From: Rhodopseudomonas_A palustris_F
GTDB lineage: Bacteria > Pseudomonadota > Alphaproteobacteria > Rhizobiales > Xanthobacteraceae
Reading direction: 5' to 3'
Assembly: GCF_000013745.1 (NCBI RefSeq)
Contig: NC_007925.1
Span: 496,001 to 560,000, forward strand
Length of the DNA stretch: 64,000 nt
The notes below the pieces were generated by a model that worked only from the letters and a program-made list of their open reading frames with translations, made no database searches and had not been told where the DNA came from. The translations under genes were made by a program, and so were the position numbers. This document shows positions 1 through 9,946 of this stretch, one piece after another (within the stretch, counting starts at the first letter, position 1; the number at the start of each line of letters is the position of its first letter).

Positions 1-113
1 TGGTGATCACGGGCGGCATCATCATCTATGGCGGGCTGTTGATGCTGCTCGGCGTCGTCAACCCCTCAGACCTGCTCCGCGCGCTGCAGCGGCCGGATCG
101 CTTGCGCGACTGA
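1..113 (+). CDS. murJ: C-terminal end of MurJ (MviN) lipid II flippase, truncated by window edge
   Basis: Only the last 36 codons are present. The frame beginning at base 3 reads a hydrophobic helix (VITGGIIIYGGLLMLLGVV) followed by a short arginine-rich tail and a TGA at 111-113, which suits the final membrane segment of a polytopic protein. The assignment to MurJ, the inner-membrane flippase for lipid II, comes mainly from context: in Bradyrhizobium and Rhodopseudomonas murJ/mviN sits immediately before trpS on the same strand. The sequence alone would not prove it, because too little of the protein is visible. Confidence 0.6.
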   Translation, partial: VITGGIIIYGGLLMLLGVVNPSDLLRALQRPDRLRD

Positions 114-180
114 CGCGCGCGTGGCAGAGCACGGCGCCTGACGGCAAAGAATGGCGCAAGACGCTCGCGGGAACAGCAAC

Positions 181-1230
181 ATGACGATCGAACGGGTTTT
201 CTCCGGCGTGCAGCCGACCGGCAATCTCCATCTCGGCAACTACCTCGGCGCGATCGTCAATTTCGTCAAACTGCAGGACACCCACAACTGCATCTATTGC
301 GTGGTCGATCTGCACGCCATGACCATGCCGATTTCGGTCTGGGGCGGCCCGGACGAACTGCGACGCCATACCCGCGAGGTGACCTCGGCCTTCATCGCCT
401 CCGGCATCGACCCCAAGAAGCAGATCATCTTCAACCAGAGCCAGGTCTCCGAACACGCCGAACTGGCCTGGGTGTTCAACTGCGTGGCCCGTCTCGGCTG
501 GCTCAACCGGATGATCCAGTTCAAGGAAAAGGCCGGCAAGGATCGCGAGAACGCCTCGGTTGGACTTTATGATTATCCGGTGCTGATGGCGTCCGACATT
601 CTGGTGTATCGCGCCACCCATGTGCCGGTCGGCGAGGACCAGAAGCAGCACATGGAGCTCACGCGCGATATCGCGCAGAAGTTCAACAACGATTTTTCCG
701 CCTCGATCGCCGCGCAAGGCTATGGCGAGGCGTATTTCCCGCTGCCGGAGCCGGTGATCACCGGCCCGGCGACGCGGGTGATGAGCCTGCGCGACGGCAC
801 CAAGAAGATGTCGAAGTCGGACCCGTCGGATTATTCGCGGATCAACCTCACCGACGACGCCGACGCCATCGCGCAAAAGATCCGCAAGGCCAAGACCGAT
901 CCGGAGCCGTTGCCGAGCGAGGAAAAGGGCCTCGAGCCGCGCCCCGAGGCCGACAATCTGGTCGGCATCTATGCGGCTTTGGCCGGCAAGCCGAAATCCG
1001 AGGTGCTGGCCGAATTCGGCGGCGCGCAGTTCTCCGGCTTCAAGTCGAATCTGGTGGATCTGGCGGTGTCGAAACTGGCCCCGCTCGCCGCCGAGATGAA
1101 GCGGCTGACCGCCGATACGACTTACGTCGATCAGGTATTGGCCGACGGCGCCGACCGCGCCCGCGTCATCGCCGCCGAGACCATGAATGCGGTGAAGGAC
1201 ATCGTCGGCCTGGTGCGCAAAAAGGGCTGA
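181..1230 (+). CDS. trpS: Tryptophanyl-tRNA synthetase
   Basis: Class I aminoacyl-tRNA synthetase that charges tRNA-Trp with tryptophan in the cytoplasm. The class I signature is visible as PTGNLHLGN near residues 12-20 (HIGH equivalent), and KMSKS lies at residues 209-213. Length is 349 residues, normal for bacterial TrpS. An in-frame ATG exists 30 bases upstream (151), but the family's conserved N-terminus begins with ERVFSGVQPTGN directly after the ATG at 181, so 181 is preferred. It lies 67 bases after the murJ stop on the same strand, probably co-transcribed. Confidence 0.96.
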   Translation: MTIERVFSGVQPTGNLHLGNYLGAIVNFVKLQDTHNCIYCVVDLHAMTMPISVWGGPDELRRHTREVTSAFIASGIDPKKQIIFNQSQVSEHAELAWVFNCVARLGWLNRMIQFKEKAGKDRENASVGLYDYPVLMASDILVYRATHVPVGEDQKQHMELTRDIAQKFNNDFSASIAAQGYGEAYFPLPEPVITGPATRVMSLRDGTKKMSKSDPSDYSRINLTDDADAIAQKIRKAKTDPEPLPSEEKGLEPRPEADNLVGIYAALAGKPKSEVLAEFGGAQFSGFKSNLVDLAVSKLAPLAAEMKRLTADTTYVDQVLADGADRARVIAAETMNAVKDIVGLVRKKG

Positions 1231-1270
1231 ACTTGCTGGCAGATTGCGCGTCCTATCCGCTCATCGGGGC

Positions 1271-1412
1271 GTCATCCTGAGGTGCGCGCGCACTTGCGCG
1301 CGCCTCGAAGGATGAGCCGCGGGCACGCTGACTGATCCGCAATCCACGCGGCGTCATCCTTCGAGACACCCGGCTTCGCCCTACGGGCTTCGCCGGGTTC
1401 CTCAGGATGACG
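1271..1412. repeat. Intergenic inverted-repeat element, family A (gtcatcctgagg ends)
   Basis: The element starts with GTCATCCTGAGG and ends with its exact complement CCTCAGGATGAC, and has internal arms (CTCGAAGGATGA and TCATCCTTCGAG). A second copy lies at 62180-62313. This is a known type of dispersed intergenic palindrome in Bradyrhizobium and Rhodopseudomonas genomes. It fills most of the trpS-usp gap, and its transcript could fold into a large hairpin that protects or terminates the trpS mRNA. Confidence 0.85.
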
Positions 1413-1538
1413 ACTCAGCGCGATCGTCTTGGTTCGGATTCTCGATCTTGCTCACCATCATTTCGTGCCGCTTGTCGACACGCGCCGTGCCTGTCAGCAT
1501 GGGCCGGCGCGCAAGCGCGGATCGGCAGCGGGACTTCG

Positions 1539-2033
1539 ATGAGAACGCAGCGACGAAGCTATGAGCCGGGGCACCAGCCGAAGTGCCTGGTGATCGTGGA
1601 CGAGACCGCGGAATGGGATCGCGCGGTGTATTACGCCAGCCGCTGGGCGGTGCGAATCGGCGGCGGCGTGGTGATGCTGCGGGTGATCGAGATCCTCGAC
1701 CATAATCAGCAATGGCTCGGCGTCGCCGACGTGATGCGCGCCGAGGCGCAGGAAATCGCCGAAACCGCGCTCGACCGCGCCTCCGGCCGCGCCAACGGCA
1801 TCGCGGCGATTACGCCTGAGCGGGTGATCCGCGAGGGCGACCCGCTGGAGCAAATCAAGGACGTGATCCATCGGGACGTCGACATCGTGATGCTGGTGCT
1901 GGCCGCCAATGCGGGGGCCGAAGGGCCCGGGCCGATCGTCACCACCATGCTGCGCGGCATCGGCGCGTTCCCGATCCCGGTGATGATCGTGCCCGGCAAT
2001 TTGACCGACGACGAGATCGACGCGCTGTCGTAG
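1539..2033 (+). CDS. Universal stress protein (UspA family)
   Basis: A single-domain UspA-fold protein of 164 residues. Recognisable features are the first strand CLVIVDETAEWDRAVYYAS, the VVMLRVIE strand, and a C-terminal TTMLRGIGAFPIPVMIVPG segment that takes the place of the usual nucleotide-binding end of the family. The frame stays open up to 1407, but that part lies in the repeat element and in unrelated sequence, so the ATG at 1539 is preferred. Usp proteins bind ATP or other nucleotides and aid survival under stress; no partner is evident. The gene follows trpS, a neighbourhood common in Rhizobiales. Confidence 0.85.
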   Translation: MRTQRRSYEPGHQPKCLVIVDETAEWDRAVYYASRWAVRIGGGVVMLRVIEILDHNQQWLGVADVMRAEAQEIAETALDRASGRANGIAAITPERVIREGDPLEQIKDVIHRDVDIVMLVLAANAGAEGPGPIVTTMLRGIGAFPIPVMIVPGNLTDDEIDALS

Positions 2034-2192
2034 CGGCGCATCGCACCGCATTTCACAGCGGGTCGCCTGGCGGCTTGTCACCCGCCTGATTTGCAATATG
2101 GTCTGCCCGGACATTCGACAGGAGGTTTGGAGCCATGGATTTCGATCCGACAGCAACGCCGATCAGCCTTGCCACCGGAGAAATCTGTCGCC

Positions 2193-3788
2193 ATGTCCGC
2201 CTCGATCTCGCTTACCAATCTCGCATGGTCCACCCCTGACGGCCGGACGCTGTTTTCCGGCCTGACGCTGCATTTCGGTCGCGGCCGCACCGGGCTGGTC
2301 GGTCGCAATGGGATTGGCAAGACCACCCTCTTGAAGCTGATCGCCGGCGGCCTCGTGCCTCAGACCGGCGAGGTGAGCATCCACGGCCGGCTGGCGATGC
2401 TGGATCAGACCGTTCAGGCCGCCGCCGATGCCGCCGTCGCCGATCTGTTCGGCGTGGCCGATGGCCTGGCTTTGCTTCGTCGCGCTGAAGCCGGGTTGCT
2501 CGTCGCCGATGATCAGGTCGGCATCGACTGGACGCTGGAGACCCGAATTGCTCGTGCGTTGAGACGCTTTGGTCTGCAACTGGCTCTCGATGCGCCGCTG
2601 ACCAACCTGTCAGGTGGCCAACTCACCCGTGCCAAACTGGCGGCGCTGGCCTTCGCCAAGCCGGATTTCGCTCTGCTGGATGAGCCGACCAACAATCTCG
2701 ATCGCGACGGTCGCGCGGCGGTGATGGCGATGCTGGCAGAGTGGCAAGGCGGCGCTATCATCGTCAGCCACGATCGCGACTTGCTCGAAACCATGGATAC
2801 GATCGTCGAGCTGACTTCGCGCGGCGCGACCAGCTATGGCGGCAATTGGAGCAGTTATCGCGCCCGCAAGGCGATCGAACTGGCCTCCGCCCGGCAACAG
2901 CTGGCGGACGCCGAACGGCGGGTCGGGGCCCTGGCCCACGCGGCGCAGCGCGGGCAGGAGCGCAAGGCCCGCAAGGATCGCGTCGGGCGCAACAAGGGCA
3001 GACGCGGTGATATTCCGGCCATCGCGCTCGGCCTGCGCAAGGCCGGCAGCGAAAACACCGCAGGCGAAGCCGCCCGGCTCGCCGAGCGACGGCGCCAGCA
3101 GGCGTCGGAGGCTGTTGACGCGGCGCGTCAGCGGATCGAGATCCTGCAGCCGTTGGCGGTCGCGCTGCCCTCGACCGGGTTGTCGGCGACCAAAACGGTG
3201 CTGGAGATCGACGCGCTCAGCGGCGGCTATCAGATCGGCTGCCCGATCGTCGAAAATTTCACGCTGAAGCTGGTCGGGCCTGAGCGGGTGGCGATCGGCG
3301 GTCCGAACGGTTCAGGCAAGACCACGCTGTTGTCGTTGATCACGGGAGGGCTGCCGCCCTGGTCGGGGCGCGTCCGGATCATGACAGGCTTTGCCATGCT
3401 GGACCAGCAGGTCAGCCTGCTCGACCGTTCGGTTTCGATCCGCGACAATTTCCGGCGGATCAATCCGGGCTGCGACGAAAACGCCTGCCGCGCTGCGCTG
3501 GCCCGCTTCATGTTCCGCGCCGATGCGGCGCTGCAGATCGTCTCCGGCCTGAGCGGCGGGCAGGCGCTGCGCGCCGGCCTGGCTTGCGTGCTGGGTGGAC
3601 CGGCGCCGCCGGCGCTGCTGATTCTGGATGAGCCGACCAATCATCTCGACATCGATGCAATTGAAGCGGTCGAGGCGGGCTTGCGCGGCTATGACGGCGC
3701 TCTGCTGGTGGTCAGCCACGATCCGGCATTCCTCGCGACGATCGGCATCACCCGCTGGGTTCAATTGCAGGTTCCGCCGCGCGCATGA
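2193..3788 (+). CDS. ABC-F family ATPase (duplicated ATP-binding cassettes)
   Basis: A soluble protein of 531 residues with two ABC domains and no membrane segments, the ABC-F architecture. Domain 1 has Walker A GRNGIGKTTLL (about 37-47), signature LSGGQLTRAKL and Walker B LLDEPTNNLD. A charged, Arg/Ala-rich linker follows. Domain 2 has GGPNGSGKTTLL, LSGGQALRAGL and LILDEPTNHLD. ABC-F proteins act on the ribosome (translation factors such as EttA/Uup, or antibiotic protection). The sequence does not tell which subgroup this belongs to. The frame is open from 2091, but similarity to the family starts at the ATG at 2193 (MSASISLTNL). Confidence 0.9.
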   Translation: MSASISLTNLAWSTPDGRTLFSGLTLHFGRGRTGLVGRNGIGKTTLLKLIAGGLVPQTGEVSIHGRLAMLDQTVQAAADAAVADLFGVADGLALLRRAEAGLLVADDQVGIDWTLETRIARALRRFGLQLALDAPLTNLSGGQLTRAKLAALAFAKPDFALLDEPTNNLDRDGRAAVMAMLAEWQGGAIIVSHDRDLLETMDTIVELTSRGATSYGGNWSSYRARKAIELASARQQLADAERRVGALAHAAQRGQERKARKDRVGRNKGRRGDIPAIALGLRKAGSENTAGEAARLAERRRQQASEAVDAARQRIEILQPLAVALPSTGLSATKTVLEIDALSGGYQIGCPIVENFTLKLVGPERVAIGGPNGSGKTTLLSLITGGLPPWSGRVRIMTGFAMLDQQVSLLDRSVSIRDNFRRINPGCDENACRAALARFMFRADAALQIVSGLSGGQALRAGLACVLGGPAPPALLILDEPTNHLDIDAIEAVEAGLRGYDGALLVVSHDPAFLATIGITRWVQLQVPPRA

Positions 3789-3921
3789 TCTCGAAAAGCG
3801 TCGCGGTTCTTGGATGGTATCCGATAGAACCTCCGCAACTGATCGTTCTAATGTCGTCTGCGGCCTCGCTCGATCGTCGAGTTCAAGGCACCCCGCAGCG
3901 AGCCTGATGATGGAGACCGAC

Positions 3922-5088
3922 ATGCTGGCGCCCGCCTCAAACCCCGGCACGCCACGCCTGCAAGAGCTGGCGACGCCCTGCCTGCTGCTCGACGAGGCGC
4001 GGTTGCGCGGCAACGTTGCGACCATGAAACGGCATCTGGAGATGCTGGGCGTCGGCTTCCGGCCGCATCTGAAGACCGCCAAATGCCTGGAGGTGGCGCG
4101 GATCGCGATGACCCATCCGGGCGGCCCGGCGACGGTGTCGACCCTGCGCGAGGCGGAGTTCTTCGCCGCGGGCGGGGTGCGCGACATGATCTATGCCGTC
4201 GGCATCGCGCCGCAAAAGCTCGACCGCGTCGGCGCGATCCGCAAACGCTTCGGCGCCGATCTCGCGGTGATCCTCGACAGCGTTGAGCAGGCCGACGCGG
4301 TGGTCGAGTGGGTCAAGGCCAATGCCGATGCGCTGCCGGTGCTGATCGAGGTCGACGCCGACGGCCACCGCTCCGGCGTCGCGCCGAACGACGCGGCCAC
4401 GCTGACCGCGATCGGACGGCGGCTGATCGAGGGCGGCGCTGACCTGCGCGGCGTGCTGCTGCATGCCGGGGACAGCTACGGTCTCAGCGATCCCGCGGCG
4501 ATCGCGGCTGCGGCGGAAGCCGAGCGGGCGGCCGCGGTCGGCGCCGCGACGCAGCTGCGCCACGCCGGGCTGCCGTGCCCGGTGGTCAGCATCGGCTCGA
4601 CCCCGACCGCGCGCTTCGCCAAGGAGCTTGCCGGCATCACGGAAGTGCGGGCCGGCGTGTTCATGATCGGCGATCTGGTGCAGGCCGGCATCGGCGCCTG
4701 CGCGATCGACGACATCGCGCTGTCGGTGCTCGGCAGCGTGATCGGCCAGCAACGCGCCAAAGGCTGGATCATCGTCGACGCCGGCTGGATGGCGCTGTCG
4801 CGCGATCGCGGCACCGCGCGGCAGGCGGTGGATCAGGGCTACGGCCTGGTCTGCGATCTTGCCGGGCAGCCCTATCCGGACCTGATCGTCAAGGACGCCA
4901 ACCAGGAACACGGCATCGTCGCGGTTCGCCCCGGCAGCGGCGCCGCGTTGCCCGATCTGCCGATCGGCGCGCAGCTGCGCATTCTGCCCAACCACGCCTG
5001 CGCCACCGGGGCCCAGCACGACCGCTATCACGTGCTCGACGATGCCGGCGCCGTGAGTGCGATCTGGCCGCGGATCAACGGCTGGTGA
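3922..5088 (+). CDS. D-threonine aldolase / D-serine dehydratase-like PLP enzyme (alanine racemase N-terminal fold)
   Basis: A PLP-dependent enzyme of fold type III, 388 residues. The Schiff-base lysine is in RPHLKTAK (K51), the equivalent of the RPHxKTHK motif of D-threonine aldolases and eukaryotic-type D-serine dehydratases. Near the C-terminus NHAC (H358 and C360) matches the His/Cys pair that binds the divalent metal in this family. Expected chemistry is retro-aldol cleavage or dehydration of a D-beta-hydroxy amino acid; the exact substrate cannot be read from sequence. ATGs at 3907 and 3910 are possible, but 3922 has a GGAG 6 bases upstream and is preferred. Confidence 0.85.
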   Translation: MLAPASNPGTPRLQELATPCLLLDEARLRGNVATMKRHLEMLGVGFRPHLKTAKCLEVARIAMTHPGGPATVSTLREAEFFAAGGVRDMIYAVGIAPQKLDRVGAIRKRFGADLAVILDSVEQADAVVEWVKANADALPVLIEVDADGHRSGVAPNDAATLTAIGRRLIEGGADLRGVLLHAGDSYGLSDPAAIAAAAEAERAAAVGAATQLRHAGLPCPVVSIGSTPTARFAKELAGITEVRAGVFMIGDLVQAGIGACAIDDIALSVLGSVIGQQRAKGWIIVDAGWMALSRDRGTARQAVDQGYGLVCDLAGQPYPDLIVKDANQEHGIVAVRPGSGAALPDLPIGAQLRILPNHACATGAQHDRYHVLDDAGAVSAIWPRINGW

Positions 5089-5257
5089 ACGGCGGGCCCA
5101 GCCGCTCCGCCGCAACCCCGGGCTGCGGGTTTTTCCGGCGTCTTGATCGTGCGTTCGGCATCGCCATCTGCTAAGCCAAGCCATCTGTTAAGCTAAAGCC
5201 ATCCCTCAGCGAGCCAGGCCACGCGCCGGCCTTGAACCGGCGACGACGGAGACAACC

Positions 5258-5824
5258 ATGTTCATTCAGACCGAACCCACGCCGAACCCCGCCACCCTGA
5301 AGTTCATCCCCGGCCGCGTCGTGCTCGACAGCGGCACCATGGAATTCAACGACCGTGCCACCGCGGCGCGCTCGCCTCTGGCGGAGCGGATCTTCGAGGT
5401 GCCGGGCGTTACCGGGGTGTTCTACGGCTCGGATTTCGTCACCGTGACCAAGGACGACAGCGACTGGCAGCACCTCAAGCCCTCGATCTTGGGCGCCATC
5501 ATGGAACATTACATGTCCGGCGAGCCGCTGATGGCCGACGGCCGGGTCGACGGCGACGAGCCCTCGGAGGACGACGAGTTCTTCGACAAGGCCGACGCCG
5601 AAACCGTCGACATGATCAAGGATCTGATCGAGACCCGGGTGCGCCCGGCGGTCGCCAATGACGGCGGCGACATCACCTTCCGCGGCTTCAAGGACGGCAT
5701 CGTCTATCTGAAGATGCAGGGCGCCTGCTCGGGCTGTCCGTCGTCCACCGCGACGCTGCAGCACGGCATCCAGAACCTGTTGAAGCACTTCGTGCCGGCC
5801 GTGGTCGAGGTGCGGCCGATCTGA
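5258..5824 (+). CDS. Nfu-type iron-sulfur cluster scaffold (Nfu N-terminal domain plus NifU C-terminal domain)
   Basis: The protein opens with MFIQTEPTPNPATLKF, the hallmark of the Nfu N-terminal domain, and ends with a NifU-type domain carrying the CxxC motif ACSGCP (C157 and C160) that holds a transient [4Fe-4S] cluster between two subunits. The length of 188 residues is typical of alphaproteobacterial and mitochondrial Nfu proteins. It delivers clusters to client enzymes; MiaB (8521) and IspG (34581) in this window are plausible clients, though that is inference. A GGAGACAACC precedes the ATG. Confidence 0.93.
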   Translation: MFIQTEPTPNPATLKFIPGRVVLDSGTMEFNDRATAARSPLAERIFEVPGVTGVFYGSDFVTVTKDDSDWQHLKPSILGAIMEHYMSGEPLMADGRVDGDEPSEDDEFFDKADAETVDMIKDLIETRVRPAVANDGGDITFRGFKDGIVYLKMQGACSGCPSSTATLQHGIQNLLKHFVPAVVEVRPI

Positions 5825-5957
5825 GCCGGAGCTTCAGCCGCGGCGGCTGCCGCCGCGCGGAAAATCCATGCGGGATGGGCAAACCGCTCGGGATTAATGC
5901 CCGAGGCGGTATCGCGGCACATGACGCGGCGGTGACGATGCTGGTATAGTCGCCGCC

Positions 5958-6653
5958 ATGCTGATCCTCGCCATCGACACGGCCCTCGACGCGTGCGCCG
6001 CCGGCGTGCTGAACACCGATTCCGCCACCATGATCGCGCAGCAATCGCTGCCGATGCAGCGCGGCCATGCCGAAGCGCTGGTGCCGCTGATCGCGCGGGT
6101 GATGGCCGATGCCGGGATTTCCTTCGAGGCGCTCGACCGCATCGCGGTGACCACCGGCCCCGGCAGTTTCACCGGGCTGCGGGTCGGGCTGTCCGCGGCG
6201 CGCGGCATCGCGCTGGCGGCCGACCGGCCGGTCGTCGGCCTCACCACGCTCGCCGCCTTCGCGGCGCCGCTGCTCGGCGAGACGGCCGGCGATCCGATCC
6301 TGTCGGCGATCGATGCCCGCCACGACCAGGTCTATTACCAAGTGTCCGGCGGCGACGGCACCACGCTGCTGCGGCCGCGGGTCGCCCCGATCGACCAGGC
6401 CATCGCCGCCGCGGCGCGGTTCGGCGCGCCCCGGCTGGTCGGCAATGCGGCGCAGCTTTTGGCCGCGCGCTGGCCGTCCGATGCGCCACCGGTGTTCGTC
6501 GACGCCCAACCGGCGCCCGACATCGGCTGGGTGGCCTGGCTCGGCGCCGCCGTCACCCCGGAGAATTCGCCGGCGCGGCCGTATTATCTGCGACCGCCCG
6601 ACGCCAAGCCGCAAATTCCCGCGGTGCAATTCGCCGCAGCGCCCTCCGCGTGA
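5958..6653 (+). CDS. tsaB: tRNA threonylcarbamoyladenosine biosynthesis protein TsaB
   Basis: An ASKHA-fold protein of 231 residues starting MLILAIDTALDACAAGV. Conserved landmarks are GHAEALVPLI and TTGPGSFTGLRVGL, diagnostic of TsaB. It is an inactive paralogue and partner of TsaD, forming the TsaBDE complex that places t6A at position 37 of tRNAs decoding ANN codons. It is followed at once by rimI, a pairing conserved across many bacteria and likely one transcript. No defect is visible. Confidence 0.95.
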   Translation: MLILAIDTALDACAAGVLNTDSATMIAQQSLPMQRGHAEALVPLIARVMADAGISFEALDRIAVTTGPGSFTGLRVGLSAARGIALAADRPVVGLTTLAAFAAPLLGETAGDPILSAIDARHDQVYYQVSGGDGTTLLRPRVAPIDQAIAAAARFGAPRLVGNAAQLLAARWPSDAPPVFVDAQPAPDIGWVAWLGAAVTPENSPARPYYLRPPDAKPQIPAVQFAAAPSA

Positions 6654-6714
6654 CACCCCGTTCGTGACACCCGGTTCGTGACATTTGCCGTTCGTGACTC
6701 TTGCCGATCGTGAC
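6649..6714 (+). repeat. Short imperfect tandem repeat of TTCGTGAC between tsaB and rimI
   Basis: Copies of TTCGTGAC occur at 6661-6668, 6675-6682 and 6691-6698, with variants ATCGTGAC at 6707-6714 and CGTGAC at 6649-6654 (covering the tsaB stop). Spacing is 14, 16 and 16 bases. The longest shared unit is roughly TTGCCGTTCGTGAC. Unit length is not a multiple of three, so it is not coding. It occupies the whole tsaB-rimI spacer. Confidence 0.75.
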
Positions 6715-6720
6715 CCGCCG

Positions 6721-7206
6721 ATGATGACCTGGCTTGCAGAGTTCTGGGGCTACGCCGACGCGCAGGTCGAGGGCGCGACGCTGCGCGACGCCGCGCGGCT
6801 GTCGGAACTGCACGCCGCCTCGTTCCATCGCGGCTGGAGCGAGCAGGAATTCGAGGACATGCTGAGCCAGCGCAACACGCTGGTGCACCGGTTGCGGCTG
6901 GGGCGGCGGATCATCGGCTTCGTGGTGTCGCGGATGGCGGCGGACGAGGCGGAAATCCTGTCGATCGCCATCGATCCCGGCTATCGCGGCCGCCGGCTGT
7001 CGCGCGAACTGCTGCAAACCCATCTCGGCCACCTCGCCGGGCGCGGCGTCAAGACGTTGTTTCTCGAGGTCGAGGAGAACAATCAGCCGGCGCGGCGGCT
7101 CTACGACCATTTCAACTTCGCCGTGGTCGGTCGCCGCGAGCGCTATTACCGGCAGCCCGATGGAGAACAATTGAACGCATTGCTAATGCGTCGCGACTTG
7201 TCGTGA
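6721..7206 (+). CDS. rimI: Ribosomal-protein-alanine N-acetyltransferase (RimI-like GNAT)
   Basis: A GNAT-fold acetyltransferase of 161 residues. The acetyl-CoA loop motif is seen as AIDPGYRGRRLSRELL, and the C-terminal LEVEENNQPARRLYDHFNF is characteristic of RimI. RimI acetylates the N-terminal alanine of ribosomal protein S18. The adjoining tsaB supports the call. The start is uncertain: two consecutive ATGs (6721, 6724) follow the tandem repeat, and a TTG at 6685 would put the repeat inside the protein; no strong Shine-Dalgarno decides between them. Confidence 0.88.
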   Translation: MMTWLAEFWGYADAQVEGATLRDAARLSELHAASFHRGWSEQEFEDMLSQRNTLVHRLRLGRRIIGFVVSRMAADEAEILSIAIDPGYRGRRLSRELLQTHLGHLAGRGVKTLFLEVEENNQPARRLYDHFNFAVVGRRERYYRQPDGEQLNALLMRRDLS

Positions 7207-7270
7207 CCACCTTGCGGTGGCAGAACAAGCCGGCATTCTTGAAAGCTAATTTCTCGAAGCCAAAGTCCTC

Positions 7271-7726
7271 ATGACCGCGTTGGAAGCCATGCCCGTGTTG
7301 AAGTCTACAGAAATCGAGGCGCGTTGCGCCGCCACCGGGATGCGGATGACCGAACAGCGGCGGGTGATCGCCCGGGTGCTGGCGCAGGCCGAAGACCATC
7401 CCGACGTCGAGGAATTGTACCGCCGCTGCGTCGCGGTCGACGACAAGATCTCGATTTCCACGGTGTACCGCACCGTCAAGCTGTTCGAGGACGCCGGCAT
7501 CATCGAGCGCCACGATTTCCGCGAGGGCCGCGCCCGCTACGAGCAGATGCGCGACAGCCATCATGATCACCTGATCAATCTGCGGGACGGCACCGTGATC
7601 GAATTCACCAACGAAAACATCGAGAAGCTGCAGGCCGAGATCGCCCGCGAGCTGGGCTACAAGCTGGTCGATCACCGGCTCGAGCTGTACTGCGTGCCGC
7701 TGGACGACGACAAGAAGGCGGAGTGA
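7271..7726 (+). CDS. Fur-family metalloregulator (Fur/Mur)
   Basis: A Fur-family repressor of 151 residues. The winged-helix part contains MRMTEQRRVIARVL and the recognition helix ISISTVYRTVKLFEDAGII; the dimer domain has the metal-binding stretch SHHDHLINL. No CxxC pairs are present, which is usual for the alphaproteobacterial Fur/Mur group, in which the orthologue in rhizobia responds to manganese rather than iron (established for Mur of Rhizobium and Fur of Bradyrhizobium). Which metal applies here is inference. The 3' end overlaps the next start codon by four bases (GTGA), implying translational coupling. An alternative ATG is at 7289. Confidence 0.9.
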   Translation: MTALEAMPVLKSTEIEARCAATGMRMTEQRRVIARVLAQAEDHPDVEELYRRCVAVDDKISISTVYRTVKLFEDAGIIERHDFREGRARYEQMRDSHHDHLINLRDGTVIEFTNENIEKLQAEIARELGYKLVDHRLELYCVPLDDDKKAE

Positions 7727-8382
7727 GCGTCGACCTCGTCATCTTCGATTGCGACGGCGTTCTGGTCGACAGCGAGATCATTTCCTGCCGGGTCTTTGCG
7801 CAAGCGCTGACCCACAGCGGCTATCCGATCACCGCCGATCAGGTGCACGACCGCTTTCTCGGCCGCTCCTCGCGGGAAACCCGGCGCGAGGTCGAGCGCG
7901 AGCTTGGCCGGATGCTGCCGGACGATTTCCATGCGCAATTGAACGTCGAGCTATTTCGCCAGCTGGAAACCTCGCTCGAACCGATGCCGCACATCGCGCA
8001 GGCGCTCGACGCGCTGGCGCAGCCTGTCTGCGTGGCGTCCAGCGGTCCGCCGCAGAAGATCGGCGTCAGCCTCAATCGGGTCGGGCTCTACGATCGTTTC
8101 GCGCCGCACATTTTCTCCGCCACCCAGGTCGCCCGCGGCAAGCCGGCGCCCGACCTGTTTCTGTTCGCGGCGGCGCAGATGGGCGCGGACCCGGCGCGCT
8201 GCCTGGTGATCGAGGACAGCGTTGCCGGCATCACCGCCGCCCGCGCCGCCGGGATGGCCACGCTGGGATTTGCCGGGGGCAGCCATTGCCGGCCCGGGCA
8301 CGGCCAGACCTTGCGTCAGGCTGGAGCCCGGGCGGCTTTTGACGACATGCGCCAACTGACTGATTTAATTGTGGAAATTTAG
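7723..8382 (+). CDS. HAD-superfamily hydrolase (phosphoglycolate phosphatase / beta-phosphoglucomutase-like)
   Basis: A HAD subclass IA enzyme of 219 residues. Motif I is FDCDGVLVDSE (D9 nucleophile, D11), motif II lies at VASSGPP, motif III at GKPAPD and motif IV at VIEDSVAGITAA. A helical cap sits between motifs I and II. Such enzymes dephosphorylate sugar phosphates or phosphoglycolate; the substrate is not evident. It begins with GTG overlapping the stop of the Fur/Mur gene, so both are on one transcript. A strong hairpin at 8478-8498 ends the unit. Confidence 0.88.
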   Translation: MSVDLVIFDCDGVLVDSEIISCRVFAQALTHSGYPITADQVHDRFLGRSSRETRREVERELGRMLPDDFHAQLNVELFRQLETSLEPMPHIAQALDALAQPVCVASSGPPQKIGVSLNRVGLYDRFAPHIFSATQVARGKPAPDLFLFAAAQMGADPARCLVIEDSVAGITAARAAGMATLGFAGGSHCRPGHGQTLRQAGARAAFDDMRQLTDLIVEI

Positions 8383-8477
8383 ATGGACGCGAACCCGCGC
8401 GGTGGCGCGTCGGGGCGCATTCGGCGGCGGTGCTGGATTTCGCCGGCTTTAGCCTCTATCTGAAGCAGAGATCTTAC

Positions 8478-8502
8478 CGGCGCGGCGGGGCCGCGCCGTT
8501 TT
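8478..8502 (+). terminator. Intrinsic terminator after the HAD gene, directly before miaB
   Basis: A perfect 9-bp GC stem CGGCGCGGC (8478-8486) and GCCGCGCCG (8490-8498) with a GGG loop is followed by four T residues. It sits only about 20 bases before the miaB ATG, so it would also shape the 5' end of any read-through miaB message. Confidence 0.7.
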
Positions 8503-8520
8503 GCCTTGCATTCGGGTTCC

Positions 8521-9942
<1,422 letters not shown>

Positions 9943-9946
9943 ACCC

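Noticed and set aside
1407..1538. N-terminal extension of the universal stress protein
   Set aside because: The extension begins inside repeat family A and has no Usp similarity; the ATG at 1539 gives a standard family N-terminus.
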